The notes beneath the pieces were generated by a model. The model did not search any database. It was given only the letters and a program-made list of their open reading frames with translations, and had not been told where the DNA came from. Of a stretch of 64,000 nucleotides of DNA, positions 35,038 to 45,388 are shown one piece after another (the stretch's first letter is position 1; each line of letters starts with the position of its first letter). Location: NCBI RefSeq assembly GCF_016798225.1, contig NZ_JAEUYX010000002.1:62001-126000 (forward strand), read 5' to 3'. The stretch is from Anaerococcus sp. mt242 (GTDB taxonomy: Bacteria; Bacillota; Clostridia; Tissierellales; Peptoniphilaceae). A program made the translations under genes and the position numbers.

Positions 35038-36127
35038 CTGAATCTTGATTTTCTTCGTTTACTATTTCTTCTTTTTTGCTATCATCAGATTCTTTAGATT
35101 TATTAGATTCAGCGTTTGTTTTTTCTTCATCAGCTGCTTGAGTTTCTTTAGTTACAATATCTGCATTTTCGAATAATTCATTTTTGTATTCTTCATATTT
35201 TTTATCTTCAAGACTTTTTCTTATAACTTGACGATCTTCATCTGTTAGTGACTCATTAATTTTATTTAATTTTATAATATGCCATCCAAATTGAGTTTGT
35301 ACTGGTTCGCTGATTTCTCCTTCTTTCATTGAGAATACTTTGTCAGAAAATTGTGGCACCATATCGCCTTTTTTAAATTCACCTAGCGCTCCACCCTTAT
35401 CAGCATTACCTGTATCTTTTGAATATTCTTTGGCAAGCTCAGCAAAATCTCCACCATTATCTAATTTTTCTTTTACTTCTTTGGCTGTTTTTTCATCATC
35501 TACTAAGATATGGTCAGCATCTGCTTTCTTAAACTCATCTTTATTTTCTTCATAGAACTTATCTACGTCTTCATCAGAAACCGGATTATTTTTTAAGAAC
35601 CATTCTTGATGTTTAGTATAAAGAATATCTTTTTTGATTACATCTTTAAACTGATCTGCAGTCATATTGTAATCTTCAAGCATTTCATCGAAGGCACCTT
35701 TTCCATTTTGTTTTTCAATATTATCTACAGTTTGCATAAACTGATCAGAAACTTCTTTATCAGAAACTTCGATTCCATTTTTTTGTGCATCATCAAAAGT
35801 AAGTTTATCTTTAACCATCATTCCCACAACTTGATTTTTTGCACCTTGGCTGCTTGCTAGATAAGAAGCGTAAAATGACATTTCATCTTTATATTGATCT
35901 TTTGTGAGAGTCTCACCATTTACTAACGCAACAGCATCATCAGGAAGTTTTTCAGCCTCTTTACTTTCTTTATTATTTGATTTATCTTCTTTTTTAGTAT
36001 CTTTTTCTGTTTCTGTTGTTTCAGTTTTATTTGAAGTTGTTTCATTGTTAGTTGCTTGGTTATCACAAGCTGCTAAAAACATTGAGCTTGCAAGCATAAT
36101 TGCTAAAATTTTATTTGTTTTTTTCAT
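35018..36127 (-). CDS. prsA: PrsA-like peptidyl-prolyl isomerase lipoprotein
   Basis: 369 aa. The lipobox is FLAAC, followed by a Thr/Lys/Glu linker (about 22-60), an N-terminal chaperone region, and a parvulin domain with ADHILVDDEKTAKEV, NADKGGALGEFKKGDMVPQF and QTQFGWHIIKL. A charged, disordered tail closes the protein. PrsA folds secreted proteins outside the membrane. It overlaps mfd by 4 nt, so it is in the mfd operon, an arrangement seen in other clostridia. Confidence 0.93.
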   Translation of the reverse strand: MKKTNKILAIMLASSMFLAACDNQATNNETTSNKTETTETEKDTKKEDKSNNKESKEAEKLPDDAVALVNGETLTKDQYKDEMSFYASYLASSQGAKNQVVGMMVKDKLTFDDAQKNGIEVSDKEVSDQFMQTVDNIEKQNGKGAFDEMLEDYNMTADQFKDVIKKDILYTKHQEWFLKNNPVSDEDVDKFYEENKDEFKKADADHILVDDEKTAKEVKEKLDNGGDFAELAKEYSKDTGNADKGGALGEFKKGDMVPQFSDKVFSMKEGEISEPVQTQFGWHIIKLNKINESLTDEDRQVIRKSLEDKKYEEYKNELFENADIVTKETQAADEEKTNAESNKSKESDDSKKEEIVNEENQDSDENKNN

Positions 36128-39100
36128 TTTTTACTCCTTATACTACTTATTATTTCTAGTAAATCATAAGTATCTATTAATTTTGTATTAGTTGCTGGGA
36201 TTTTAAAAGCTGGATTTTTGGATAAGTCCAACTTCATATCACCCTTATAAGATTCACTAATTTCTTTTAACTCATCGAAGGTAAACTCTTCTCTATTAGA
36301 AAATCTCAAATTGATATAAGCATTTTGCTCTCGAATTTCCTTAAATCCTAAGCCCTCTGCTAATGATTTTATTAATGATACATACATAATATTATCCACC
36401 ATTAAAGGTATATCACCATATATATCAATTAAATCTTCTACTAGTATATTGTAATCTTCGATATTTTCAATATTTGCTATTCTAGTGTACATTTCTATTT
36501 TTTGAGACTGGTCAGAAATATATGTGCTTGGTATATAAGCATTAACTTTTATATCTATATAAACATCTGATTTTTTCTTCACATCTACTTCTTTACCCGA
36601 AGCTTTTTCAACTGCTTCCTGCAAGTATTTTACATAAAGATCATAACCAACCGCTTCTACATGACCACTCTGACTTTCTCCTAAGAGATTTCCTGCACCT
36701 CTAAGCTCCAAATCTTTCATAGCAATTTTATATCCGCTACCAAAATCAGAAAAGTCCCTTATAGATTTTAATCTTTTTTCGCTTATCTCTGATAAAACTT
36801 TACCTTGCCTATAAGTAAAATATGCATATGAAGATCTATTTCCTCTTCCAATGCGACCCTTTAGCTGATAAAGCTGAGAAAGACCCATCATGTCAGCATC
36901 ATAAATTATAATTGTATTTACATTTGCTATATCCATTCCAGTTTCTATAATTGTAGTTGATAGTAAAATATCAATCTCTCCACTTATAAAGTCGTTCATT
37001 ATAGTTTCGATTTGTTTTGGAGTTAGCTTACCATGGATTATCTCAATCCTAGCTTCAGGAATCAATTCTTTTATATGATTATATAGTAAATCTATATTAT
37101 GGACACGATTATAAACAAAATATACTTGTCCATTTCTAGCTAGTTCCCTATCGATAGCAGCTTTTATAATATTCTCATCATATTCTAAAACATAAGTATT
37201 TACTGGCAATCTTTCTTCTGGTGGTTCATCTAAGGTTGAAAGGTCTCTAATACCGGCTAGTGACATTTGAAGTGTTCTAGGAATTGGTGTGGCCGATAAT
37301 GTTAAAACATCAAGGCTTGTTTTAAGTTGCTTTAATTTTTCTTTATGCTTTACACCAAATCTTTGTTCTTCATCTATAATCAATAGACCAAGATTTTTAA
37401 ATTTAACATCACTGGATAAAACTCTATGAGTGCCTATTACTATATCAACTTTTCCAGATTTAAGATCTTTTATAGTTTGATCTTGATCTTTTTTAGAATT
37501 AAAGCGTGATAATAGCCTTGCTTCTATTGGAAATTCTTTAAATCTTTCTTTCATAGTCTCATAGTGCTGACTTGCTAGTATAGTTGTTGGCACTAAAAAT
37601 GCTACTTGGTATCCATCAACTATAGCCTTAAATGCAGCCCTAAGTGCTACTTCAGTTTTACCATAACCAACATCTCCAGTTAAAAGACGATCCATTGGTT
37701 TATCTTTTTCCATATCATCTTTAATTTCGTTAATACTTCTTAACTGGCTGTAGGTTTCTTCATATGGAAAAGATTCTTCAAATTCCTTTTGCCAAGGTGT
37801 ATCTGCTGAAAAAGCATGTCCAACTTCTTTACTTCTTTGGGCATATAATTTTACTAAGTCATCTGCAATTTCATCTACAGCTTTTTTAGCACGGGCCTTG
37901 GCCTTTGACCATGTGGGAGACCCTAGAGTTGACAGTCTTGGCTTTTCACCCTTATTACCAATATATTTGCTAACCAGATTCATTTGGTCTATCGGTACAT
38001 AAACTTTATCATTACCCTTATAATTTATAACGATAAAATCTTTTTGTATATTGTTTACTTCAATTTGTTCAAGACCGTTATAAACACCAATACCATTATT
38101 TTCGTGGACTACATAATCACCAATATCTAAATCAGAGTAATTGATGATATCTGTAGAAGACATTTTATTTTTAATCTTCTTTTTTGATTTTCTCTTGTTA
38201 GTACCATAGATTTCTTTTTCAGTAAAAAGAAATAAATCATATTCCGGTAAATAGTAACCTTCACTTGCAACATCATTTGTTACTGTTATTCTTGTACTAA
38301 ATTCATCAGAAATATCTAAGATATCATTTTCACGTAAGGCACTTAATAGATTGTTTTTATTCTCATTATTTCCAGCAAAAATTAAGGTTTTAGCATTTTC
38401 TTTCTGGTTTTTTAAAGCCTCTGCTAGAGTATTTATTTTTCTATTAAAGTGTTCTGATTCTATGGTTTTAAATTCCAATAATAGTTTAGGATTAAAAAGT
38501 TTTGTTCTTTTTAAGATTGATGTTAAGTTAATGATTGGATGAGTTTCTATCTTTTCATAAGTTTGCTCAACATTTACTAATAAATTAGTAAATGCATTAA
38601 ATACCTCGCCCCTATCTCTTTGGATAGTAACATCTTCTAGAAAATTCTTTTCAAATTCTTTATGATTATCATATATTCTGGATGCATCATCTAGAATAAA
38701 AATCGTATCTTTAGATAAGTAATCTAAGTAAGTTTCAAAATTTGTATCTCGATATGGATTTATTAAATCCCAGTTAGCTACATACATAGTATCTTTTATG
38801 TAAGATTGTATTTGCCTGTACTTATCTATCAGCTTTTGATCATTTGAGTCTTTTATATTTTTTTCTAATTTTGAAACATCTTTTTCGATATTTTTTAATA
38901 CATATTCAAAATCAGATTCTTCGTATATTAACTCATTTAAAGGTGAGATTGTTACTTCATCTATTTTTTCGATTGTACGTTGATTCTTTTGATCAAAAAT
39001 CCTTATAGAATCTATCTCATCATCAAAAAGTTCTAGTCTTACTGGATTTTCATAATCTATAGGCCAAAAATCTATAATGGACCCACGCTTTGCGTATTCT

Positions 39101-39606
39101 CCTTTATTTTCAACAAGGCTTGTAGGATTGTAATTTAAATTTATGAGTGTTTTTATAAATTCTTCTACATCTACAATATCCTCGCTACTAATTTTAACAA
39201 AACTGTTATTAAATTTATCTAAAGGTGTTAATTTATTTAAAATTGCATCCATAGTAGTAACTGTAATTAGTCTTTCATTTTTTACTTGGCTAATTAGGTT
39301 CTCCATTCTGGATGTATTTGTATCTTCATCTACAGTTCGTATATTATAGTAATTTATTTCTCTAGATGGATAGAATCTTGCAATATCATAAAGGTTGTTT
39401 ATATTTGTCTGGATATCTTTAGCTTTTTTTTCATTCTCAGTTATAACTAATACATTTTTTTCTAAACTATCAAAAAGGGATAAAATTAAATGAGCTTTTA
39501 TCCCTTCTGTGAGTCCGTACAAATATATAGGAGAATCTTTTAAGTAATTTTCCCTAATTTTATTTAATTGTTCTGTATTTTCTAATAATTTTATTAATTG
39601 ATTCAT
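36124..39606 (-). CDS. mfd: Transcription-repair coupling factor Mfd
   Basis: 1160 aa, full length. The N-terminal UvrB-like part is followed by the RNA-polymerase-interaction domain (YVVHENNGIGVYNGLE) and the RecG-like translocase: GDVGYGKTEVALRAAF, DEEQRFGVKHKE, LSATPIPRTLQMSL and ELRGAGNLLGESQSGH. It removes stalled RNA polymerase and recruits nucleotide-excision repair. It lies 3 nt after pth and overlaps prsA by 4 nt. Confidence 0.97.
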   Translation of the reverse strand: MNQLIKLLENTEQLNKIRENYLKDSPIYLYGLTEGIKAHLILSLFDSLEKNVLVITENEKKAKDIQTNINNLYDIARFYPSREINYYNIRTVDEDTNTSRMENLISQVKNERLITVTTMDAILNKLTPLDKFNNSFVKISSEDIVDVEEFIKTLINLNYNPTSLVENKGEYAKRGSIIDFWPIDYENPVRLELFDDEIDSIRIFDQKNQRTIEKIDEVTISPLNELIYEESDFEYVLKNIEKDVSKLEKNIKDSNDQKLIDKYRQIQSYIKDTMYVANWDLINPYRDTNFETYLDYLSKDTIFILDDASRIYDNHKEFEKNFLEDVTIQRDRGEVFNAFTNLLVNVEQTYEKIETHPIINLTSILKRTKLFNPKLLLEFKTIESEHFNRKINTLAEALKNQKENAKTLIFAGNNENKNNLLSALRENDILDISDEFSTRITVTNDVASEGYYLPEYDLFLFTEKEIYGTNKRKSKKKIKNKMSSTDIINYSDLDIGDYVVHENNGIGVYNGLEQIEVNNIQKDFIVINYKGNDKVYVPIDQMNLVSKYIGNKGEKPRLSTLGSPTWSKAKARAKKAVDEIADDLVKLYAQRSKEVGHAFSADTPWQKEFEESFPYEETYSQLRSINEIKDDMEKDKPMDRLLTGDVGYGKTEVALRAAFKAIVDGYQVAFLVPTTILASQHYETMKERFKEFPIEARLLSRFNSKKDQDQTIKDLKSGKVDIVIGTHRVLSSDVKFKNLGLLIIDEEQRFGVKHKEKLKQLKTSLDVLTLSATPIPRTLQMSLAGIRDLSTLDEPPEERLPVNTYVLEYDENIIKAAIDRELARNGQVYFVYNRVHNIDLLYNHIKELIPEARIEIIHGKLTPKQIETIMNDFISGEIDILLSTTIIETGMDIANVNTIIIYDADMMGLSQLYQLKGRIGRGNRSSYAYFTYRQGKVLSEISEKRLKSIRDFSDFGSGYKIAMKDLELRGAGNLLGESQSGHVEAVGYDLYVKYLQEAVEKASGKEVDVKKKSDVYIDIKVNAYIPSTYISDQSQKIEMYTRIANIENIEDYNILVEDLIDIYGDIPLMVDNIMYVSLIKSLAEGLGFKEIREQNAYINLRFSNREEFTFDELKEISESYKGDMKLDLSKNPAFKIPATNTKLIDTYDLLEIISSIRSKK

Positions 39607-39609
39607 TTA

Positions 39610-40188
39610 TTATTTTTCCAATAAGTCTATTGAATTGTACTTATTCATAGCCTTATCAATATTTGATTCAAGCATCATTTCTATAGCTTCAGCAGCCATA
39701 ATAATTTCTTCTCTTACTATATCTATATCATTTCCATGAAAACCACTTAGAACAAAGTTTGCGAGATCCATATATTCGGGCTTTTGTCCAACGGAAATTT
39801 TTATTCTAGGAAATTTATCAGTTTGAGTTTGATAAATTATGGACTTCATACCATTGTGGGTTCCAGCAGATCCTTTTTTCTTAATACGAATTTTTCCAAA
39901 ATCTATATCTATATCATCCTGGATTACAATAAGTTCATCATCATTAAACTTATAGAAGTTTTTAAAATCTCTAACAGATTCACCAGAATTATTCATATAT
40001 GTTTGAGGTTTTATGAGCATAACTTTTTGGCCAGAGATTTCTCCCTGACCATAAAGAGCCTTATGTTTTAATTTTTTTACTGGAATATTATACTTTTCTG
40101 ATAGATAATCTATAGTTAAAAATCCAACATTGTGTCTAGTATTTTCGTATTGTAAGCCAGGATTCCCAAGTCCTACTATAAAATACAT
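39610..40188 (-). CDS. pth: Peptidyl-tRNA hydrolase
   Basis: 192 aa. It begins with the Pth signature GLGNPGLQYENTRHNVGF, including catalytic H19, and has KPQTYMNNSGESV, VIQDDIDIDFGKIRIK and GSAGTHNGMKSI. It recycles peptidyl-tRNA dropped from ribosomes. It lies between prs and mfd, as in many Firmicutes. Confidence 0.97.
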   Translation of the reverse strand: MYFIVGLGNPGLQYENTRHNVGFLTIDYLSEKYNIPVKKLKHKALYGQGEISGQKVMLIKPQTYMNNSGESVRDFKNFYKFNDDELIVIQDDIDIDFGKIRIKKKGSAGTHNGMKSIIYQTQTDKFPRIKISVGQKPEYMDLANFVLSGFHGNDIDIVREEIIMAAEAIEMMLESNIDKAMNKYNSIDLLEK

Positions 40189-41175
40189 CTAATTTACATC
40201 CTCAAATAGTCCACTGATTGATTCATAAGTGTTTATTCTATGGATTGCTTCTGCTAATAATGGTCCTATTTCTAATTGAGTGATTTTATCTATTTTTTTC
40301 TCTTCTGGAAGTTCAATAGTGTTTGTGATTACAATTTCTTTTACTTTTGAGTTTTCTAGTCTCTCAATAGCTGGGCCAGATAAAACTCCATGGGTTGCTG
40401 CGATGTATACATCCTTAGCACCATTTTCAATTAGATAATTTGCCGCATTTGTTATTGTACCAGCAGTATCTACCATATCGTCTACTAAAATTGCAGATTT
40501 GCCTTTGAAATCACCAATAACACTCATTACTTCTGAGACGTTTGGTTTCGGTCTTCTTTTTTCAATAATTGCAATAGGTAATTTTAGGTAATCAGAAAAT
40601 TCACGAGCACGTCTTACACCACCTAAGTCTGGACTTACTACTACAAATTCATCGGCTTTATCATAAGCCATATCATTAAAGTATTCTGATAAAAGTCTAA
40701 TAGCAGTGAAATGGTCTACTGGTATATCAAAATAACCTTGAATTTGACCTGCGTGAAGATCCATTGTAATTACTCTGTCTGCACCAGCTTCAGTCATTAA
40801 GTTTGCCACTAATTTTGCAGTAATTGGTTCACGTCCACGGGTTTTTCTATCTTGACGAGCATATCCATAATAAGGAACAATTGCATTTATATATCCTGCA
40901 GAAGCACGTCTACAAGCATCTATTATAATTAAAAGTTCCATAAGGTTATCATTTGTTGGAGATGATGTAGGTTGTACTATATAAACATCTTTTCCCCTAA
41001 TTGATTCATTTATTTTAATTTTAATTTCGCCATCGCTAAATTTTTCTATCTCTGCTTCACCAAGGCTGGTATTTAAACTTTTTGCTATAGATTCTGCTAA
41101 TTTTGTATTGGCATTGCCTGTAAGCAATTTTAATTCGCCTCTTTGAATATATTGTTGGGATTTATCAGATGTCAT
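40189..41175 (-). CDS. prs: Ribose-phosphate pyrophosphokinase
   Basis: 328 aa. It has the PRPP synthetase blocks: SDGEIKIKINESIRGKDVYI, YYGYARQDRKTRGREPITAK, DLHAGQIQGYFDIPVDH and the PRPP loop VDDMVDTAGTI. It makes PRPP for purine, pyrimidine and amino-acid synthesis. AAAGGAG precedes the ATG. It overlaps glmU by 4 nt, the classic glmU-prs pair. Confidence 0.97.
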   Translation of the reverse strand: MTSDKSQQYIQRGELKLLTGNANTKLAESIAKSLNTSLGEAEIEKFSDGEIKIKINESIRGKDVYIVQPTSSPTNDNLMELLIIIDACRRASAGYINAIVPYYGYARQDRKTRGREPITAKLVANLMTEAGADRVITMDLHAGQIQGYFDIPVDHFTAIRLLSEYFNDMAYDKADEFVVVSPDLGGVRRAREFSDYLKLPIAIIEKRRPKPNVSEVMSVIGDFKGKSAILVDDMVDTAGTITNAANYLIENGAKDVYIAATHGVLSGPAIERLENSKVKEIVITNTIELPEEKKIDKITQLEIGPLLAEAIHRINTYESISGLFEDVN

Positions 41176-42566
41176 TTTTGCTCCTTTTCTTTCTCTAAAT
41201 CTCTTTTTCGTTTTTTTTCTGCATATCCTGCTATATTTTTTTGTTCAGATCGCTCTATTGACAAATATCCTGATTCTACATCACATGTTATAGTAGATCC
41301 AGCTGCTATATAAGCTTCTTTTTCTATCTTTACAGGTGCTACTATATTTGAATTTGAACCTATAAAAGCTTCATCTTCTACAATGGATCTATGTTTAAAT
41401 TTTCCATCGTAGTTTACAAATATTACCCCACACCCAACATTTATTTTACTACCTAAATCAGAATCTCCAATATAAGCTAAATGACCAGATTTTGTTCCAT
41501 CACCTAAAGATGAGTTTTTAACCTCAACAAAGTTACCGATATGGACATTTTTACCTAAGCTTGCTTTTGGTCTTAAGTGTGCATAAGGTCCTACATCTGA
41601 ATTTTCATCGATAAATGATTTTTCAATTACTGAATTATCTATTTTAACTCCATCTTTTAATATTGAATCTTCAATTCTAGACGATCCTTCAATAATACAA
41701 TTTGACCCAATCTCAGTTTTTCCAAGAATTTTTACAGGCCCAGATATTATTGTATCCATTCCAATTTTAACTTCTGGATCAATTACTATCATTTCTGGAT
41801 CTTCAATAATAACACCATTTAGCATGTGATTTTCATTTACACGTTTTTGCAAGATTTTCTTAGCTTGAGCTAATTCTTTTTTATTGTTTATTCCGTAAAA
41901 TTCATCAGCATCATTAGCTGTAAAAGCCATGACCTTCTTGCCATCATTATATAATATCTCAATACAATCAGTTAGGTATAGCTCACTTTGTTCATTGTCT
42001 GTGTCTAATTTTGAAATAGCCTCTTTTAAGTCAGATCCTTTAAAAATATAAATTCCAGTGTTTATTTCATCTATCACATATTGATTTATTTTTAAGTCTT
42101 TTTGTTCAATAATTCCTATAAACTCTGCATTATCATCACGAATTATTCTTCCATAACTTGTAGGATTTAGTACTTTTGTTGATAGGACAGAAGCACTGTT
42201 ATTATTTTCAAGATGATTTGATACAAATTCTTCTAAAGATGCTTTTGTAATTAATGGAATATCACCATTTAAGACTAAAACCTGATCATCATCAGAAATT
42301 TCACCTAAAGCTAGTGAAGCAGCGTAACCTGTACCATAAGGGTACTCTTCACCGATTTTTTGCTCTATTATAGTATCATTAGGAAAAAGATTTTCTAAGT
42401 CTTGCTTGTTTTTCCCGGCGATGATTATGGTTTGTGAATTTTCAAATCGTGAAGCATCTGCCACATATTTTACTATTTCTCTGTTTAATAATTTGTGTAA
42501 AACCTTTGAGGTGTTGGATTTCATCCTTGTTCCTTCACCTGCTGCCATAATAATAGTTTTTAGCAT
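41172..42566 (-). CDS. glmU: Bifunctional GlmU (UDP-GlcNAc pyrophosphorylase / GlcN-1-P acetyltransferase)
   Basis: 464 aa. The uridyltransferase half has MAAGEGTRMKS and LVLNGDIPLI; the C-terminal half is a left-handed beta-helix of hexapeptide repeats with GPYAHLRPKA and KSGHLAYIGDSDLG. It makes UDP-N-acetylglucosamine for peptidoglycan. It lies 4 nt after deoD. The Shine-Dalgarno is weak, so it is probably coupled to deoD. Confidence 0.97.
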   Translation of the reverse strand: MLKTIIMAAGEGTRMKSNTSKVLHKLLNREIVKYVADASRFENSQTIIIAGKNKQDLENLFPNDTIIEQKIGEEYPYGTGYAASLALGEISDDDQVLVLNGDIPLITKASLEEFVSNHLENNNSASVLSTKVLNPTSYGRIIRDDNAEFIGIIEQKDLKINQYVIDEINTGIYIFKGSDLKEAISKLDTDNEQSELYLTDCIEILYNDGKKVMAFTANDADEFYGINNKKELAQAKKILQKRVNENHMLNGVIIEDPEMIVIDPEVKIGMDTIISGPVKILGKTEIGSNCIIEGSSRIEDSILKDGVKIDNSVIEKSFIDENSDVGPYAHLRPKASLGKNVHIGNFVEVKNSSLGDGTKSGHLAYIGDSDLGSKINVGCGVIFVNYDGKFKHRSIVEDEAFIGSNSNIVAPVKIEKEAYIAAGSTITCDVESGYLSIERSEQKNIAGYAEKKRKRDLEKEKEQK

Positions 42567-42570
42567 AGCT

Positions 42571-43290
42571 TTACTCGTGAGCCACTTCTAAAGCTAGGTT
42601 CATCATGTTAGTATAAGATTTTTCACGATTTTCAGCACTATCAGATACATCTTCTACAAGTGAGTCGCTGATCGTAAAAATCCCTAAACCTTTTTTGCCA
42701 TATTTTCTAGCAGTCATAAATAGACCATAACTTTCCATCTCTACACAAAGAACTCCATATTTTCTCAAATTCTCAAAAACACCCTCTGGTAGTTCGTTAT
42801 AAAATTGATCGGAGCTGTGAACCTGCCCACAATGAGTTGTGTATCCTAATTCTAATGATTTATTATAAGTTTCTAGCATTAAATCAAAATCAGGGGTTGG
42901 CGAGAAGTTAATATTTGCAAATAGATTATCATTTATAGAACTTTCTGAGCATGCACTTGTAGCAATTACTATATCATGAAGCTTGATATCTTCTTGCATA
43001 GAACCAGCTGTACCAATTCTAATAATGGTATCAACATCATAAGCTCCAAAAAGCTCATTGTAATAGATCATTGATGATGGTATCCCCATACCTGATCCCA
43101 TTACAGAAACTCTTTTTCCTTTATAATATCCTGTAAAACCTAGCATGCCGCGTGTTTCGTTAAACTGAGTTACATCTTCAAGAAAATTATCAGCGATAAA
43201 TTTTGCTCTTAATGGATCTCCCGGCATTAATACTGTTTTTGCAATTTGATCAGCATTTGTAGCTGATATATGTGGTGTAGGTATATTCAT
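42571..43290 (-). CDS. deoD: Purine-nucleoside phosphorylase (DeoD type)
   Basis: 239 aa, hexameric DeoD type. Conserved blocks are TVLMPGDPLRAKFIA, GMGIPSSMIY, RIGTAGSMQ and VEMESYGLFM, with the catalytic Asp in TISDSLVE. It splits purine nucleosides with phosphate for salvage. AGGAG precedes the ATG. It heads the glmU-prs-pth-mfd-prsA unit. Confidence 0.96.
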   Translation of the reverse strand: MNIPTPHISATNADQIAKTVLMPGDPLRAKFIADNFLEDVTQFNETRGMLGFTGYYKGKRVSVMGSGMGIPSSMIYYNELFGAYDVDTIIRIGTAGSMQEDIKLHDIVIATSACSESSINDNLFANINFSPTPDFDLMLETYNKSLELGYTTHCGQVHSSDQFYNELPEGVFENLRKYGVLCVEMESYGLFMTARKYGKKGLGIFTISDSLVEDVSDSAENREKSYTNMMNLALEVAHE

Positions 43291-43352
43291 ATAATCTCCT
43301 ATTAATTAATTTCATATACTATAATAACATTTTTAAAAACTTTTTTAAACTT

Positions 43353-43384
43353 AAAAAAAGATAGACAATTATTTTCTATCTTTT
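43353..43384 (-). terminator. rpiB terminator
   Basis: On the minus strand AAAAGATAGA, a 9-nt loop and TCTATCTTTT form a 10-bp stem (43356-43384) followed by a T-run. The rpiB stop lies inside it. Confidence 0.85.
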
Positions 43385-43816
43385 CTCAATTTCTGTAATT
43401 TTATCAACTCTTCTTTGGTGACGTCCACCTTCAAAATCTGTTTTTACAAATTCTTCTACAATCATTTTTGCAGTTTCACTACCTATAACTCTAGCACCTA
43501 AACAAAGGCAATTTGCATCATTGTGTGCTCGACTCATTCTAGCAGAAAATGCTTCAGAAACACATGCTGCTCTTATACCATCTATTTTATTAGCAGAAAT
43601 GCTCATTCCAAGTCCTGTACCACAAACTAAAATAGCAAAGTCAGCTTCTTTTTTTAATACTTTATCACATGCTTTTTGGGCAAAGTCTGAATAGTCTACG
43701 CTATCTTTACCATCTGTACCCACATGTATTACTTTATGGCCTAGTTCTTCTAACTTTTCCTTGATAGGTTCGTATAAATCAATACCACCGTGATCATTTC
43801 CTATAACGTAAATCAT
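43376..43816 (-). CDS. rpiB: Ribose-5-phosphate isomerase B
   Basis: 146 aa of the RpiB/LacAB family. It has GNDHGGIDLYEPIKE, DYSDFAQKACD, the catalytic Cys in LVCGTGLGMSISANK, and NCLCLGARVIG. It interconverts ribose-5-P and ribulose-5-P. It is monocistronic, with its own terminator, and divergent from murC. Confidence 0.95.
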   Translation of the reverse strand: MIYVIGNDHGGIDLYEPIKEKLEELGHKVIHVGTDGKDSVDYSDFAQKACDKVLKKEADFAILVCGTGLGMSISANKIDGIRAACVSEAFSARMSRAHNDANCLCLGARVIGSETAKMIVEEFVKTDFEGGRHQRRVDKITEIEKR

Positions 43817-43935
43817 AGCTTATCCTCCATACTCTAATCTATACTTAAATGGTATCATAGCCATATCAACTTTACAAGTTATAATAAAAAGCATATGATA
43901 TATTGTAATAATGTAAGATGAAACTAGGAGAGAAA

Positions 43936-45339
43936 ATGTTTGAATTTAATTTGAATGGACATGAATTTAATTATGTTCATTTTATTGGTATAGGCGGTAT
44001 ATCCATGAGTGGTATTGCTGCTTTATTACTTAACAAAGGATATAAAGTATCTGGTTCTGATAGAACACTAACAGATATTACTAAAAATTTAAAAGAAAAT
44101 GGTGCTGAAATTTTTATAGGTCAAAGAAAAGAGAATATAACTAACCCTGATCTAGTAGTATACACAGATGCCATTTTAGATGATAACGAAGAATTAATAG
44201 CAGCTAGAAATCTTGATGTTCCTGTTGTAACTCGTGGAGTTTTTCTTGGAGCATTAATGAAAAATTATAAACACTCTATTGCTGTCTCAGGATCACATGG
44301 AAAATCTACTGCAACTAGCATGATTTCAAAAATACTACTTAATTCTACTGAAGATGCTAGTATACTTTTAGGTGGAGAATTAGATGATATGGATGGTAAT
44401 GTGCATGTGGGAGACGATAAATATTTAGTTACTGAAGCTTGCGAATATAAAGGCAATATTAGATATTATTATCCACAAACTGTGATTATTTTAAATATTG
44501 ATGAAGATCATTTGGATTATTACAAAGATTTAAATGATATAGTAGAAACTTTTAAAACTTATCTAAAAAATCAAGATGAAAATTCAAAAACAATATTAAA
44601 TCTAAATGAAGAAAATAATAAATTAGTACTTGATTCTGTACAAGGTGAGTTAATAACATATGCTCAAGAAAATTTCGATGCCGATTATGTAGCACATAAT
44701 ATTGCTTTTGATGAAATTGGTAGACCAAATTTTGATTTAAAAATGAAAAACGGAATGATTGAGCACTTTGAACTTGGTGTAATTGGACGTCATAATATCA
44801 ATAATGCTATGGCAGCAATTATTGCTACTTATGAAAATGGAATTGATATACCAACCATAAAAGAGAATCTGAGAGCTTATTCGGGACTTAAACGTAGAAT
44901 GGAAATAATCGGCCATGTAAATGATGCTACAATCATGACTGACTATGGTCACCATCCTTCTGAAATTGAAGTAACTTTAAATGCTTTAAAGGAACACACT
45001 GAAGGAAAACTTGTTTGTATTTGGCAACCTCACACATATAGCAGAACTAAAACTTTATTTAATGATTTTTTAAATTGCTTTGACAGTGCTGATGAAGTGG
45101 TAATTACTGATATCTACGCAGCCCGTGAAAAATACGATCCATCCATACATTCAAAAGATGTGGTTGACGCATTAATTGAAAAAGGGATAAATGCAAAGTA
45201 TCTTGGTACTTTTGAACAAGCGCGAGATTATGTTTACGAAATTGCAGAGTCATCTGATTTAATTATAACTACAGGATGTGGAAATCCGGACGAACTTGCT
45301 CATATGATAGTAGATGATCAAGTTAAAGTAAGTGCTTAA
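43936..45339 (+). CDS. murC: UDP-N-acetylmuramate--L-alanine ligase
   Basis: 467 aa. It has FIGIGGISMSGIAALL (UDP binding), the P-loop SGSHGKSTATSM, the Mur-ligase NIDEDHLDYY block and TDYGHHPSEIEVTLNAL. It adds L-Ala to UDP-MurNAc in peptidoglycan synthesis. The ATG at 43936 has AGGAG 5 nt upstream and gives the usual start; an upstream ATG at 43918 overlaps that site and is rejected. It is followed by a strong terminator. Confidence 0.96.
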   Translation: MFEFNLNGHEFNYVHFIGIGGISMSGIAALLLNKGYKVSGSDRTLTDITKNLKENGAEIFIGQRKENITNPDLVVYTDAILDDNEELIAARNLDVPVVTRGVFLGALMKNYKHSIAVSGSHGKSTATSMISKILLNSTEDASILLGGELDDMDGNVHVGDDKYLVTEACEYKGNIRYYYPQTVIILNIDEDHLDYYKDLNDIVETFKTYLKNQDENSKTILNLNEENNKLVLDSVQGELITYAQENFDADYVAHNIAFDEIGRPNFDLKMKNGMIEHFELGVIGRHNINNAMAAIIATYENGIDIPTIKENLRAYSGLKRRMEIIGHVNDATIMTDYGHHPSEIEVTLNALKEHTEGKLVCIWQPHTYSRTKTLFNDFLNCFDSADEVVITDIYAAREKYDPSIHSKDVVDALIEKGINAKYLGTFEQARDYVYEIAESSDLIITTGCGNPDELAHMIVDDQVKVSA

Positions 45340-45343
45340 ATTA

Positions 45344-45378
45344 AAATTGACCTCCTTATTTGGAGGTCAATTTTTTAT
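45344..45378. terminator. Bidirectional terminator between murC and mazF
   Basis: AAATTGACCTCC (45344-45355) and GGAGGTCAATTT (45362-45373) form a 12-bp stem with a 6-nt loop and T-run. It serves murC on + and the mazF operon on -. Confidence 0.9.
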
Positions 45379-45388
45379 ATGTACATTT

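Noticed and set aside
43850-43867. Dyad ATGGTATCATAGCCAT between rpiB and murC as an operator
   Set aside because: Symmetry is imperfect and no regulator links to it; it may simply be part of a promoter.
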